The notes below the pieces were generated by a model. That model had not been told where the DNA came from. It searched no databases and saw only the letters and a list, made by a program, of their open reading frames with translations. A DNA stretch of 52,566 nucleotides, from the NCBI GenBank assembly GCA_022820365.1, contig JAJEFO010000103.1, positions 1-52,566 on the forward strand, given 5' to 3'. The translations under genes were made by a program, and so were the position numbers. Every line of letters begins with the position of its first letter. Within the stretch, counting starts at the first letter, position 1. Shown here piece after piece: positions 8,567 through 18,687 of the stretch. The DNA comes from Silicimonas sp. (GTDB lineage Bacteria; Pseudomonadota; Alphaproteobacteria; Rhodobacterales; Rhodobacteraceae).

Positions 8567-10588
8567 ATGGACATCGAGACCCTAAAGGAACTGCATCCGG
8601 ACCATTTTGAGCGCGCAGCGGCAATTCGCGTGCTCGCCATGGATGCGGTTCAGACGGCCAATTCAGGTCATCCCGGAATGCCCATGGGCATGGCCGACGT
8701 GGCAACGGTTCTATTCGAAAGGCACCTCAAGTTCGATGCGGCCGACCCGGACTGGCCGGATCGCGACCGATTCATCCTGTCTGCGGGCCATGGCTCGATG
8801 CTGCTCTATGCATTGCTCCACCTCACCGGCTACGAGGACATGACGCTCGACCAGATCAAGCGATTTCGCCAGCTAGGCTCGATCACGGCAGGCCATCCCG
8901 AATACGGGCATGCCAAGGGGATCGAAACGACCACCGGACCTCTTGGCCAAGGGCTTTCGAATGCGGTCGGATTCGCCATTGCAGAAGAAGCCCTCCGGGC
9001 ACGTTTCGGGAAAAAGGTCGTCAATCATTTCACCTATGTCATCGCGGGCGACGGCTGCCTGATGGAGGGACTGAGCCAGGAAGCGATTGGACTTGCGGGC
9101 ATGCAGCGACTCTCAAAGCTGATCGTGCTCTGGGACGACAACAGCATCTCAATTGACGGCAAAGTCTCGCTTTCGGACACGACTGACCAGATACAGCGCT
9201 TTCAGGCTTCGGGCTGGGAGGTCCTGGAATGCGATGGACATGATCCGGAGGACATCGACCGTGCGCTGAGCAAGGCCCGCAAGTCGAAAAAGCCCGTGAT
9301 GATAGCGTGCAAGACCGTCATCGGGTTCGGCGCACCAAACAAGCAAGGCACGGCGTCGGCACATGGCTCACCCCTTGGGCAGGACGAGATCGACGCCACG
9401 CGTGCGACCTATGGCTGGCATCACGCCCCGTTCGATGTTCCGGGCCCAATCCTTGACGCTTGGCGAATCATCGGCCGACGTGGAAGCGAGGATCGCAAGG
9501 CTTGGCAGGACCGATTTGCGACTCTTTCGGCTTCGCGTCAGGCAGATTTCAGGCGGATCATGTCGGGAGGCGCGCACAAACGGCTGGTCCCCGTCGTCCG
9601 GGCCTTGAAGAAGTCACTGTCGAAAGAGAGGCCCAAGGTGGCGACCCGAAAGGCGTCGGAAATGGCGCTGGAGGCGATCAACCCGGTCGTGGCCGAAACC
9701 ATCGGAGGCTCGGCCGACCTGACCGGGTCGAACAACACGAAGACCCCGGATCTTGGAATCTTCGATTCAACGAATCGCAAGGGCCGCTACCTGCATTACG
9801 GGATCCGCGAACATGGCATGGCGGCCGCGATGGTCGGCATGGCGCTCCATGGCGGTGTAAGACCCTATGGAGGAACGTTTCTTTGCTTCACCGACTACGC
9901 CAGAGGGGCGATTCGGCTGTCGGCACTCATGGGCCTGCCCGTGACGTACGTGATGACCCATGACTCAATCGGGTTGGGCGAGGACGGACCCACCCACCAG
10001 CCCGTCGAGCATCTGGCAATGCTGCGCGCAACGCCCAATTGCCGCGTGATCCGGCCCGCCGATGCGGTCGAAACCGCCGAGGCATGGGAAATCGCGCTTT
10101 CGTCACATCGAACCCCAACGGTTCTGGCACTCTCGCGCCAGGGCCTGCCGACCGTGCGAACACAGCACAAGTCAAGAAACCTAACGGCCATGGGTGCCTA
10201 CACCTTGGCTCGTCCCGGTTCAGGCCGGCGACGGGCAGTCCTGATCGCCACCGGCTCCGAGGTGTCCGTTGCGCTGGAGGCACGGTCGCTCCTGGAAGCG
10301 GACGGGATTGGCACTAGCGTGGTTTCAATGCCTTGCGCAGAACTCTTCGCCGAACAGCACGAAACCTACCGCAGACGAGTGCTGCCTGCGGGCGCAGTCC
10401 GCGTCGCCATAGAGGCTGGCGTGCGTCAGGGCTGGGACAGGTGGCTTCTTGGCGAGCGTGGCCGTGCTGGACGTGACGGGTTCGTAGGCATGGAGAGTTT
10501 CGGCGCTTCCGCTCCGGCTGGTGACTTGTACCGCCATTTCGGAATCACGGCAGAAAACGTCGCCGAGAGGGTTCGGTCGCTCCTGTAG
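8567..10588 (+). CDS. tkt: Transketolase
   Basis: A 673-residue thiamine-diphosphate enzyme that moves two-carbon units between sugar phosphates in the pentose phosphate and Calvin-type pathways. Visible marks are the N-terminal [15 protein letters not shown] motif near residue 31, the diphosphate-binding [13 protein letters not shown] motif near 157 with the following NSISIDG, the second-domain [12 protein letters not shown] carrying the catalytic glutamate, and [17 protein letters not shown]. Length is normal for TktA-type enzymes. It is divergent from the zapA pair and alone on its strand. A perfect hairpin follows at 10614-10639. Confidence 0.97.
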   Translation: MDIETLKELHPDHFERAAAIRVLAMDAVQTANSGHPGMPMGMADVATVLFERHLKFDAADPDWPDRDRFILSAGHGSMLLYALLHLTGYEDMTLDQIKRFRQLGSITAGHPEYGHAKGIETTTGPLGQGLSNAVGFAIAEEALRARFGKKVVNHFTYVIAGDGCLMEGLSQEAIGLAGMQRLSKLIVLWDDNSISIDGKVSLSDTTDQIQRFQASGWEVLECDGHDPEDIDRALSKARKSKKPVMIACKTVIGFGAPNKQGTASAHGSPLGQDEIDATRATYGWHHAPFDVPGPILDAWRIIGRRGSEDRKAWQDRFATLSASRQADFRRIMSGGAHKRLVPVVRALKKSLSKERPKVATRKASEMALEAINPVVAETIGGSADLTGSNNTKTPDLGIFDSTNRKGRYLHYGIREHGMAAAMVGMALHGGVRPYGGTFLCFTDYARGAIRLSALMGLPVTYVMTHDSIGLGEDGPTHQPVEHLAMLRATPNCRVIRPADAVETAEAWEIALSSHRTPTVLALSRQGLPTVRTQHKSRNLTAMGAYTLARPGSGRRRAVLIATGSEVSVALEARSLLEADGIGTSVVSMPCAELFAEQHETYRRRVLPAGAVRVAIEAGVRQGWDRWLLGERGRAGRDGFVGMESFGASAPAGDLYRHFGITAENVAERVRSLL

Positions 10589-10613
10589 CGGTGGACCCCA
10601 ATACACTGGCCGA

Positions 10614-10639
10614 GGCATCGCGCCGCCCGGCGCGATGCC
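10614..10639. terminator. Shared hairpin terminator between tkt and rpmG
   Basis: GGCATCGCGCC (10614-10624) and GGCGCGATGCC (10629-10639) make a perfect 11-bp stem with a 4-nt loop. It lies 25 bp after the tkt stop and 20 bp past the rpmG stop in a convergent layout, so it can serve both strands. No T-run follows. Confidence 0.65.
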
Positions 10640-10659
10640 CGCATAGGCATGCTGGACTC

Positions 10660-10827
10660 CTACTTGATCTTGCCTTCCCTGTACTCGACATGCCTGCGGG
10701 CAACCGGGTCGTACTTCCGCACGGTCATCTTCTCGGTCATCGTGCGGGCGTTCTTCTTGGTTACGTAGAAATGGCCCGTATCCGCTGTCGAATTCAGACG
10801 AATCTTGATCGTCGTCGGCTTCGCCAT
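10660..10827 (-). CDS. rpmG: 50S ribosomal protein L33
   Basis: A 55-residue basic protein reading [18 protein letters not shown], then [11 protein letters not shown], and ending EYREGKIK, which is the L33 family throughout. It has no CXXC zinc ribbon, so it is the zinc-independent form. A GAGGAG Shine-Dalgarno lies just upstream of the ATG at 10827-10825. It is a component of the large ribosomal subunit near the E site. It is a single gene, with the RNase P RNA gene upstream on the same strand. Confidence 0.96.
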   Translation of the reverse strand: MAKPTTIKIRLNSTADTGHFYVTKKNARTMTEKMTVRKYDPVARRHVEYREGKIK

Positions 10828-11065
10828 TGCGTCTCTCCTCTCGGGCTCGGCCCAGAAGGGACCGAACCGGAATTCTCAAAGTCCGGGTTTTAGACACCGA
10901 ACAAGAGGTGTCAACAGAATTCGATCCGGGAACAGTGCTGACATTGGCTTGCATTCGACTGTCCTTGCATGCCTGATCGCGAATTTCTTTTTCCCCAGCA
11001 CAGCCCGCAGTCGCCAAACAGGGTCAAGGCACTTCTCCGGGTTCTGCAAGAGATTCCCGGATACA

Positions 11066-11422
11066 AGGTGCGGATGGCTTGTAAGCCGGATTCTGTGCCC
11101 CGTCTCCGGGGTGATGACCATTCATCTTGCCCCGCCGTTGCCGGAAGGGTCATGCTGCCAACCCGGATTCCTGAACCGAAGCGCGTCCGTGTGGAATCCC
11201 TATTCGGCGTTGCTCCCGGTGGGGCTTGCCGTGCCGGTCCTGTTGCCAGTCCCGCGGTGAGCTCTTACCTCACCGTTTCACCATTGCCCCGCTTGCGAGG
11301 CCGTCTGTTCTCTGTGGCGCTATCCCTCGGGTTGCCCCGGCCGGGCGTTACCCGGCACCGTCGCTCCGTGGAGTCCGGACTTTCCTCGAAACCGTGGTTC
11401 CGCGGCCATCCAGCCATCCGCA
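11066..11422 (-). ncRNA. rnpB: RNase P RNA (bacterial type A)
   Basis: The minus strand carries the universally conserved RNase P core. Near the 5' end is GAGGAAAGTCCGGACTCC, and near the 3' end the segments ACAGAATCCGGCTTA and AAGCCATCCGC. The P1 helix is perfect over 10 bp: 11421-11412 pairs with 11079-11070. The length, about 357 nt, is normal. It is the catalytic subunit that matures tRNA 5' ends. Exact ends are inferred from P1 and from the promoter-like sequence upstream. Any apparent reading frame here is spurious. Confidence 0.95.
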
Positions 11423-11428
11423 ATGCGT

Positions 11429-11457
11429 TACATATGAGCATTGATTCCACCAAGCAA
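11429..11457 (-). promoter_or_regulatory. Sigma-70-like promoter of rnpB
   Basis: Reading the minus strand, a -35 like TTGCTT (11457-11452) and a -10 like TATGTA (11434-11429) are 17 bp apart. The expected start falls about 7 nt downstream, at 11422, exactly where the P1 helix begins. Confidence 0.6.
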
Positions 11458-11788
11458 GTCGCGAGAGCTGCCATTGCACGGCAGACCTTCTCTTCTTGCC
11501 ATTGACAGGGTCGTTCGGCGGGCCGGCAAAGCAACCTGAATCCAATTCAGCGTTGTCGGGCAGGATCCGTCGTCGTGAATCGGGAGTGGTTTCGTTCGGG
11601 ATGCACGATCAAGTGCGCAAGATTCCGCACACCGCATACACCGCGCCGACAGATTTCACGGTCGGCAGCGCGAATTCGCAGGAGACGCTGACACGCACTT
11701 CCTGCGGAATTTGGACGATGACCCGATCGCGGACACGTGCTAACCATAGGAACTCCTGGACCGATTCCAAACAAAGTGGTCTTACTTC
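11458..11788. other. Stretch without a recognised gene
   Basis: Between the rnpB promoter and the end of the amidase gene I see no convincing reading frame, RNA or repeat. It presumably holds upstream elements for rnpB and the 3' region of the amidase transcript. Confidence 0.5.
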
Positions 11789-12469
11789 TCAATTTCCTGG
11801 AAGCGACACAGTTGGTAGAGCCGGAAACCCTCGTGCCAGTCCCGCCATGAGCGCCTTATCATCCTTTGACAGGGGACCACTCCCATTCGGATTGAATCGC
11901 TGGCGGAAGGCGGACAATATGGCGCTTTTGCCCTCGTGCACCGGGTAGCCGAATGCGGCGGCATCTCGCATGAAGTCGCCGTCCGGCAAAGGTGTTGGCC
12001 AGATCGAGAATCCCTTCTCGGCGAGCCGCCGCCAATCAAAGTGCCGCCCAGGATCACGCTTGCGTCCAGGGGCCATATCGGAGTGCCCGATCACCGCCCA
12101 TGGAGGCAGGGCATGACGGTCCAGAATGTCGGCGAGCAGAATTTCCAGCTTCTCCATGAGCGGTTCGGAGAATTGCGACATGCCGTCATTGTCGAGTTCG
12201 ATCCCGATGGAACGGGAATTCACGTCGCTCCGCCCCGCCCAGGACCCGGCGCCCGCGTGCCAGGCCCGCTTGTCCTCGTGTACCATCCGAAACACCGTGC
12301 CGTCCCGCCCTACCAGATAATGCGCAGAGACTTCGAATTCGCTGCCGCAGAGGCGTTCAAGTGCAGCCTCGGCACTCTCCATTGCAGTATAGTGAATCAC
12401 GACCAGTTCTATCCGGGTCCCCGATGCCCGGTCCCCAAAGCAGGCCGCAGGTCTGTCAATGACCTTCAC
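11789..12469 (-). CDS. N-acetylmuramoyl-L-alanine amidase, AmpD type
   Basis: About 226 residues of the Amidase_2 family, zinc amidases that cut the bond between muramic acid and L-alanine in peptidoglycan or its recycling fragments. The first zinc histidine is in ELVVIHYTAM, the helper residues in VSAHYLVGRDGTV, and the last zinc ligands in VIGHSDMAPGRKRDPG, which is the AmpD pattern. The frame is open further upstream, but GTG 12469 is preferred: AGGA lies 6 bp before it and the protein then begins VKVIDRPAACFG as family members do. No signal peptide is seen, so it probably acts in the cytoplasm in cell-wall recycling. It stands alone. Confidence 0.88.
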   Translation of the reverse strand: MKVIDRPAACFGDRASGTRIELVVIHYTAMESAEAALERLCGSEFEVSAHYLVGRDGTVFRMVHEDKRAWHAGAGSWAGRSDVNSRSIGIELDNDGMSQFSEPLMEKLEILLADILDRHALPPWAVIGHSDMAPGRKRDPGRHFDWRRLAEKGFSIWPTPLPDGDFMRDAAAFGYPVHEGKSAILSAFRQRFNPNGSGPLSKDDKALMAGLARGFPALPTVSLPGN

Positions 12470-13563
12470 GCCTGGTCCTGCCGCGTCATGAATCGCGCGC
12501 ATTGCTACAGGCCATTCTTCGTGGGGCAATGCACGCCTCTGGCTGGCGCGGAACTCGATGCGTTGGCCAATTGCGGCGAACGAGAGCTAGGTTTGCCCAT
12601 ACAACATGAGCCGGTTTCCTGGGTCCGACTCGTGCTTGCGGTCCCGACAACCAGCGCGATAAACCCAGACGCGCACCGCATCGTCCAACAGACCCCAGGT
12701 CTCTCTTGTTGCACTCCTGCGCACAAATTCGCGGGAAGCCGAGTTCATGGTCGGCGGACATCAACCCTGACACGCAATCGGGCATCGAACGTCCGAATGT
12801 CGTCATGGACTTGATGCACCGGGCGACCGCCACAATGATTGCGGCGCTGGCGACGCAGATTTCTGTTCCAAGCAGGCCGTCAGGAGACCTGTGCTCGTCG
12901 CAATCAGCAAAAACAGACAACTGTTTCTCAACGGTGTCCCTCCAAACCCGTTCTTTGGCCGCTCCTCATGATCCGCGCGAGCCCCGCCTAAATTGCTTCA
13001 CCAAGCGCGTTCCATCGCGTTTATCGGAACCGTTTTCTCGGTCCGTCGGCTGCGCTTGGCCAGGTCTTTTCGGCCTCGACTCGTCGACTTGCCCACGGAC
13101 CGGAAGCTGGCCGACCGATGGCATATGCCATCATACACTTCATCGACAAGGCTCTCCACAAGGAACGGCCGGCCCTCCAATTGCGCCTTGAAATCGTGCG
13201 GGAAGCGTCGCGGGAAGCGCACGCAGGCATGGTCTGCAAGATACGGAGAGCGGTCGACGGCGGAGACGAGAAAAGACAGAGACTGGAGACCGACCCAGGC
13301 GGTCCGTCCCTCTGGCAACTCTGCTTGGGACGCTCTCTACGCCAGCCATCGGCCCAGTGGCGCAGAATGGCGTGAAATGCTCAGTTGACAAGCTGGCTGC
13401 CATCTCCAGTCGCTGAACGTGGCAGCGACCGACCTGCCCGAACCAATGAGACAAGAGCAAATGGGAACTGGGCGGTGCCCTCGTGGGACGGGTCAGTGAG
13501 GTGGCACTTGGATGGACCACTGACGGGGACAAGCCAGAGAAGATTAGCCTGAGAATTGGAAAC
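12470..13563. other. Long stretch without a recognised gene
   Basis: About 1.1 kb with many short open frames on both strands, none with a convincing start, Shine-Dalgarno or family resemblance. Candidates such as 12706-13191 (+) and 12998-13318 (-) read as cysteine-, arginine- and proline-rich noise. It may be a decayed gene or a long control region. Confidence 0.5.
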
Positions 13564-14232
13564 CTAGCCGCCCTCTCGTGCGATCCGAAAGGGATTGGGA
13601 TCCCAGTCGCAGGCAAACCCGTCACCGTCCGGGTCGAGTCCCCTCCAGTCGCGCTTGGGACCGCCCGCCTCCAGGAATGCGGCCTGCGCGCGGTCTGACC
13701 AGCCATACTTGGCGCAGGCCCGATTGTACCGTGCCTCGTCGAACTGGCTCGAACGACTGTAGACTGGTTCGCCCACTTCATTCGTCGTCGAGAGTGCGTA
13801 GGCCACGATGTTGGGCTCCGATTCGTTTGGACGGGCAGGCAGTTCTTCGGGTTCGACGACCTGAAGAGCCTCGCGCTGGCGCTGAAGTCTGTCGCGGTCG
13901 CTTTCGATGGTCTCGCGCGAACTCACTGCTTCAAAGTCCTGCTCGTCCGAAATGACAGCACGGTCGACTTCGCGCGAGGGGGTCGCTCCCGCTTCGCCAG
14001 CGCCTTGCGCCAGCACGCCCTCGCCTGGATTCGGATCTTCACCGGCCGACGGCACTTGCGAATTCGATGCTGGCGAATTCAGGGCCAGGTCGCCCGGGGG
14101 AAATACGGCGGAGATCTCGCTCGAAGGTCGTGATCCGGCCACGTTGGCCGAATCCGGGTCTTCAAGGGGAACCTCGTTCATGCAGGCCGTAACACCGCCA
14201 AGAGCGATCACTGCGATCAGACGGAAGGTCAT
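13564..14232 (-). CDS. Lipoprotein with C-terminal excalibur-like calcium-binding motif
   Basis: A 222-residue predicted lipoprotein. Start ATG 14232 follows AGGAA and gives a short signal (MTFRLIAVIALGGVTAC) ending in a lipobox cysteine at residue 17, so the protein should be lipid-anchored. A long low-complexity Pro/Ser/Glu linker follows. The C-terminus has CAKYGW and then DPDGDGFACDWDP near residues 203-215, the excalibur-type pattern with a D-x-D-x-D-G calcium loop flanked by cysteines. Function unknown, possibly cell-envelope structure. It lies 36 bp after gatA on the same strand and may be cotranscribed. Confidence 0.8.
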   Translation of the reverse strand: MTFRLIAVIALGGVTACMNEVPLEDPDSANVAGSRPSSEISAVFPPGDLALNSPASNSQVPSAGEDPNPGEGVLAQGAGEAGATPSREVDRAVISDEQDFEAVSSRETIESDRDRLQRQREALQVVEPEELPARPNESEPNIVAYALSTTNEVGEPVYSRSSQFDEARYNRACAKYGWSDRAQAAFLEAGGPKRDWRGLDPDGDGFACDWDPNPFRIAREGG

Positions 14233-14268
14233 TTCCTGTAAGCGCCAATGCCTCTTCTGCACAAAATC

Positions 14269-15747
14269 TTACCACCACTTTTCCGGCTTTGCCACAAAGC
14301 CGGCACGGTCCTCGATCGCCAAGGCGAAATCCAGCAATTCACCTTCTTCCCATGGTTTGCCAATGAGCTGCAGGCCGAGGGGCAGGCCATCCGGATCCAG
14401 GCCGGCCGGCACGGAAATTCCCGGCAAGCCTGCAAGATTCACCGTCACGGTGAACACGTCATTGAGATACATCTTCACGGGATCGTTGAACTTCTGGCCG
14501 AGTGGAAATGCGGCTGACGGTGTTGCGGGCGTCAGAATCGCATCAATATCGTCCGCGAATGCGTCCTCGAAGTCCTTCTTGATGAGCGCCCGAACCTTGC
14601 GCGCATGATTGTAGTATGCGTCGTAGAACCCGGCAGACAACACATATGTGCCAATCATGACGCGCCGCTTCACTTCGTCCCCGAAACCCTCGGCGCGAGT
14701 CTTTTCGTACATTGCCGTGACATCGTCGCCCGAGGCGAGCGTCGCTCGCAGGCCGTAGCGTACGCCATCATAGCGCGCAAGATTCGACGACGCCTCCGCC
14801 GGTGCCACGACATAATATGCGGGCAGCGCGTATTTCGTGTGCGGCAGCGAGATGTCCACCAAGGTCGCACCGGCATCTTCCAGCATGCTACGTCCTGAGG
14901 CCCAAAGCTCGTCAATGGCTTCAGGCATTCCGTCCATCCGGTATTCCTTGGGAATGCCGACTGTCTTTCCCCTGATCTCTCCAGTTAGCATTGTCTCGAA
15001 GTCCGGCACGGGAATGTCCGCACTCGTGGAGTCCTTCGGGTCATGGCCAGACATGGCCTCAAGCATGATCGCGGCATCGCGAACCGTCTTCGTCATTGGT
15101 CCCGCCTGATCAAGCGACGAGGCGAAGGCGATAATACCCCATCGGCTGACCCGACCATATGTTGGTTTCACGCCGGTGATCCCGGCGAAGGCCGCCGGCT
15201 GACGGATGGAACCGCCCGTGTCGGTCCCCGTGGCGGCCAGGCAAAGATCGGCAGCCACGGCTGCGGCAGAGCCGCCGGACGACCCGCCAGGGGTCAACTC
15301 GGTATCGCCCGCTTTCCACGGATTCACGGTGTTGCCATAGACACTGGTTTCGGTCGAACTGCCCATGGCAAACTCGTCCATGTTGAGCTTGCCCGTCATC
15401 ACGGCTCCGGCTTCGAAGAGCCGAGACGTTACGGTGGACTCGTAGGTGGGCTTGAAGTCGGCCAGGATTCCGCTCGCCGCCTGGCTCGGAACGCCCTCGG
15501 TGCAGAACAGGTCCTTGATGCCAACCGGAATGCCGCACATGGCCGGCGCCTCGCCTTCGGCAAGGCGTGCGTCGGCCGCCCTGGCCTGTTCAAGCGCGAG
15601 ATCTGGCGTCGGATGGACCACCGCATTCAGTGCTGCAGCCTCTTCCGCCGCCGCGAGGCATGCCTGGGTGAGCTCCACGCTTGTGATCTCGCCCGCCCTT
15701 AGCTTGTCGCGTGCCTCGGAGATCGAGAGGGAATTGAGTCCGCCCAT
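14269..15747 (-). CDS. gatA: Asp-tRNA(Asn)/Glu-tRNA(Gln) amidotransferase subunit A
   Basis: A 492-residue amidase-signature protein, the glutaminase subunit of GatCAB, which converts Glu-tRNA(Gln) and Asp-tRNA(Asn) to the amidated forms. The Ser-cisSer-Lys triad is visible: the lysine in [12 protein letters not shown] near residue 78, and the serines in [15 protein letters not shown] and [14 protein letters not shown]. The start follows a GGAG that overlaps the gatC stop. Length is normal. gatC lies directly upstream; gatB is not in the window. Confidence 0.97.
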   Translation of the reverse strand: MGGLNSLSISEARDKLRAGEITSVELTQACLAAAEEAAALNAVVHPTPDLALEQARAADARLAEGEAPAMCGIPVGIKDLFCTEGVPSQAASGILADFKPTYESTVTSRLFEAGAVMTGKLNMDEFAMGSSTETSVYGNTVNPWKAGDTELTPGGSSGGSAAAVAADLCLAATGTDTGGSIRQPAAFAGITGVKPTYGRVSRWGIIAFASSLDQAGPMTKTVRDAAIMLEAMSGHDPKDSTSADIPVPDFETMLTGEIRGKTVGIPKEYRMDGMPEAIDELWASGRSMLEDAGATLVDISLPHTKYALPAYYVVAPAEASSNLARYDGVRYGLRATLASGDDVTAMYEKTRAEGFGDEVKRRVMIGTYVLSAGFYDAYYNHARKVRALIKKDFEDAFADDIDAILTPATPSAAFPLGQKFNDPVKMYLNDVFTVTVNLAGLPGISVPAGLDPDGLPLGLQLIGKPWEEGELLDFALAIEDRAGFVAKPEKWW

Positions 15748-15750
15748 GCG

Positions 15751-16038
15751 CTACTCCACGACCTTCGGCACAACGAAGTAGCCCTCGCGCGCGTCCGGAG
15801 CGTTTGCCAGCACCTTCCCGGCGATGCCGCCGCCGGCAATCCTGTCCTCTCGGCGCTTGAGCCGCATGGGCGTGACACTGGTCATGGGCTCGACATCCTG
15901 GACGTCAACCTCGCGCAGTTGCTCAATGAAGCCGAGGATCGCATTGAATTCGCTGGCAAGCGCCGGCAGATCCTCTTCATCGACCTGGATCCTGGCAAGC
16001 TTGGCAACGCGCCGGGCGTCGTTGTGGTCAATTGACAT
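15751..16038 (-). CDS. gatC: Asp-tRNA(Asn)/Glu-tRNA(Gln) amidotransferase subunit C
   Basis: A 95-residue protein, the small scaffold subunit that binds GatA and GatB together. The frame is open to 16230, but ATG 16038 gives the normal N-terminus MSIDHNDARRVAKLARIQVDE, with GAGAAA upstream. The middle carries LREVDVQDVEPMTSV and the end ANAPDAREGYFVVPKVVE, both classic GatC. It lies 3 bp before gatA, so the two are cotranscribed and translationally linked. Confidence 0.96.
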   Translation of the reverse strand: MSIDHNDARRVAKLARIQVDEEDLPALASEFNAILGFIEQLREVDVQDVEPMTSVTPMRLKRREDRIAGGGIAGKVLANAPDAREGYFVVPKVVE

Positions 16039-16586
16039 GGGCGATTTCTCGATCGGTTCCGCGCGCCCCTGTAGCGTGACCTGCCGATAATTCCAAGTCT
16101 TGAAGAACGCTGAATGGACAGACCATGGTGCATTCGCAAAATGCGCTTCAGGCGCCCCAGAACGCCATTGCGGCAGCGATCCGGCATCGGCCGACAGTAC
16201 GTCGCATTGATCCGAACCCCTTTTGGTCACCTACGTGAAGTTGGAAACCCGGTGGTGGCCTTGCGGCAGTACCTGATTCGACCGAGCCGCCCGGACCCAA
16301 GGACTGCGTAACGGATGACGGACCCGGAAATTCGCTCGGGCAACAGCATCCACGCATCGAATCCTCGCCGAACAGATGCGTCTCCCGCCAGCCCAATTCG
16401 ATACCGTCGCCATACATTCGCCAAGACGTGCTGCCGCCCCATGGCTTCGCGACTTGGCGCCGCAGAATTTGCAGACCGCCCGCCATGTCATTGGATCGTC
16501 CTGCCAATCGGGATTCCAAACGCTGCCGCCTTGCCTTGCCCGTGGCTCGGCGATACATCTTTGCGGCCAATTCCGGGAAGGCATCC
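16039..16586. other. Divergent intergenic stretch between gatC and trpB
   Basis: About 550 bp between two divergent genes. No recognisable gene is seen; the open frames on the minus strand lack a start signal and family resemblance. The region must hold promoters for gatCA and trpB. No trpF, which often precedes trpB, is found here. Confidence 0.5.
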
Positions 16587-17819
16587 ATGTCCAGCGAACT
16601 CATCAACAGCTTCAAGACCGGCCCTGACGAGAACGGCCGCTTTGGCACGTTCGGAGGCCGCTTCGTCAGCGAAACGCTTATGCCGCTCATTCTTGACCTT
16701 GAGACCGAATACGAAAAGACCAAGACGGATCAGTCCTTCTGGGACGAGATGGACCATCTCTGGACCCACTATGTCGGCCGTCCGTCGCCACTCTATTTCG
16801 CGGAGCGCCTGACAGATCGTCTCGGCGGTGCGAAGATCTACATGAAACGCGACGAGCTCAACCACACCGGTGCCCACAAGATCAACAACGTGCTCGGCCA
16901 GATCATCCTTGCGCGCCGCATGGGAAAATCCCGCATCATCGCAGAGACTGGCGCCGGGCAGCACGGGGTCGCAACGGCCACGGTTTGCGCAAAGTTCGGT
17001 CTGAAGTGCGTCGTCTACATGGGTGCGCATGATGTCGAAAGGCAGAAGCCGAACGTCTTCCGCATGAAGCTTCTCGGTGCCGAAGTGGTGCCGGTAACAT
17101 CGGGCCGGGGCACCTTGAAGGATGCAATGAATGACGCGCTTCGCGACTGGGTGACCTATGTCCGCGACACGTTCTATTGCATCGGCACCGTTGCAGGGCC
17201 TCATCCCTATCCCGCCATGGTCCGCGACTTTCAATCCATCATCGGCAAGGAGGCCCGCTCCCAGATGAATGAGGCCGAAGGACGTCTGCCCGACACGGTC
17301 ATTGCGGCGATCGGGGGCGGATCGAATGCCATGGGCTTATTCCACCCGTTTCTGGACGACAGAAGCGTGCGCATCATTGGCGTCGAGGCGGGCGGCAAGG
17401 GCGTGGATGATCGGATGGAGCACTGCGCATCGCTCACCGGTGGACGGCCAGGAGTCCTGCACGGCAACCGGACGTATCTGCTGCAGGATGGCGACGGGCA
17501 GATTCTTGAAGGCTTCAGCATTTCCGCAGGACTCGACTATCCTGGCATCGGACCGGAGCACTCGTGGCTCCACGAAACCGGGCGCGCCGAGTACGTTTCG
17601 GTCACCGACCAAGAGGCGCTCAAGGCATTCCAGCTTTCTTGCGAGACAGAAGGCATCATCCCGGCGCTCGAACCCAGTCATGCGCTGGCCCATGTGGCGA
17701 AGATCGCGCCCGGCCTGCCGTCGGATCATGTCATCTGCATGAACATGTGCGGTCGAGGCGACAAGGACATTTTCACGGTTGCAAAGGCACTTGACTGGAA
17801 CATGACCGAATTCGATTGA
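16587..17819 (+). CDS. trpB: Tryptophan synthase beta chain
   Basis: A 410-residue PLP enzyme that joins indole and L-serine to make tryptophan, working as an alpha2-beta2 complex with TrpA. The PLP lysine lies in [13 protein letters not shown] near residues 88-100, and the phosphate-binding loop is [22 protein letters not shown] and the late [13 protein letters not shown]-like segment ([16 protein letters not shown]) are also intact. The frame is open upstream, but ATG 16587 after GGGAAGG gives the expected TrpB1 N-terminus. trpA and trpF are not in the window. A strong hairpin follows the gene. Confidence 0.97.
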   Translation: MSSELINSFKTGPDENGRFGTFGGRFVSETLMPLILDLETEYEKTKTDQSFWDEMDHLWTHYVGRPSPLYFAERLTDRLGGAKIYMKRDELNHTGAHKINNVLGQIILARRMGKSRIIAETGAGQHGVATATVCAKFGLKCVVYMGAHDVERQKPNVFRMKLLGAEVVPVTSGRGTLKDAMNDALRDWVTYVRDTFYCIGTVAGPHPYPAMVRDFQSIIGKEARSQMNEAEGRLPDTVIAAIGGGSNAMGLFHPFLDDRSVRIIGVEAGGKGVDDRMEHCASLTGGRPGVLHGNRTYLLQDGDGQILEGFSISAGLDYPGIGPEHSWLHETGRAEYVSVTDQEALKAFQLSCETEGIIPALEPSHALAHVAKIAPGLPSDHVICMNMCGRGDKDIFTVAKALDWNMTEFD

Positions 17820-17849
17820 GCTCTAGGGCCGTGGCGGAACCTTGACGAT

Positions 17850-17881
17850 CGTGGTTGCCCGAGACATTCTCGGCAACCACG
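17850..17881 (+). terminator. Hairpin after trpB
   Basis: CGTGGTTGC pairs with GCAACCACG, and inside it CGAGA pairs with TCTCG around a 3-nt loop, with one bulged C: 14 bp in all. It lies 30 bp past the trpB stop. There is no clear T-run, but the stem is the strongest in the area. Confidence 0.6.
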
Positions 17882-18687
17882 CCAATATCGGAAGCGCCCT
17901 AAAATTCACTGTCTAACAGGGTACGCCGCCGGCACGATGGCAACGCCGTGTGTCGCGTCGTATATCCCGCCCTAGACAAGCCCAGGCAATGGAAGAGGCA
18001 TTTCAGAAGTCCGAATTGCCCTACAAGTACACTTTTTACACGTAAAATCAGCTTGTTGCAGGCTCATGTTGGCTCAGTATCAGTGCACTAACGCTTATTG
18101 AACATGCTGGAAATTGCCAAGGATGATGACCTGAAGAGCTTGAGCCGCGACAACCTGTAGTGAGGCGACCCCATCAATCTCAGGACGGCGGCTACGCGCT
18201 GACGAGAGCGTGCCGCAGGCCATTCGCAGAGATTGCCAATGACTGGAAGATACATCACTGGACAGTGCTTGGGGAGCAAAGGGATCCGGTTCAACTCGCA
18301 AAGGGCCACGCCGACATCCCGCTGCCCGCTGGAACGACAACAAACTCTACCGCATGCGTGATCGAATTTGATGGTGTCGATATCTAGCACTTTTCGTGCG
18401 CCTTGCGCTGCTACCAGGCCGGCAAGAACGTTACGGAAGGATGTGCACCCCGACCGGACTTCATCCAGTCATTGCGAGACCCTCAATTTGATGGAAATCG
18501 CAACAGAACGAGGGCGGATGTGCCATTCCCCAGGTTCGCACACCGCCCCGACTTGGACAGCGTTCGACGGCATGTTCAACTTCATTTCAGAAGATTCTGG
18601 ACTTTCATCTTTCGGCAAGGCGTTGCAGATTCATCGCAATTCGATAGAATACAGGGCTTGCAAGCCAGTTCACGCAAGGATTGAGAC
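17882..18687. other. Long stretch without a recognised gene
   Basis: About 800 bp before cfa. It is more AT-rich in places than its neighbours (for example around 18025-18060) and broken by stops in all frames. I recognise no family in the short frames (such as 18088-18390 on the minus strand). It may be the remains of a lost gene, with the cfa promoter at its right end. Confidence 0.5.

Noticed and set aside
10911-11637. Overlapping open frames on both strands over 10.9-11.6 kb
   Set aside because: They cover the RNase P RNA gene, whose conserved core and P1 helix are clear on the minus strand.
11810-11850. A tRNA D-arm-like motif (AGTTGGTAGAGC) within the 3' end of the amidase gene
   Set aside because: No acceptor stem, anticodon arm or T arm can be built around it; it is coding sequence.
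16148-16723. A 191-codon minus-strand frame between gatC and trpB
   Set aside because: No Shine-Dalgarno or family match; it overlaps the trpB start and reads as Arg/Gly-rich noise.
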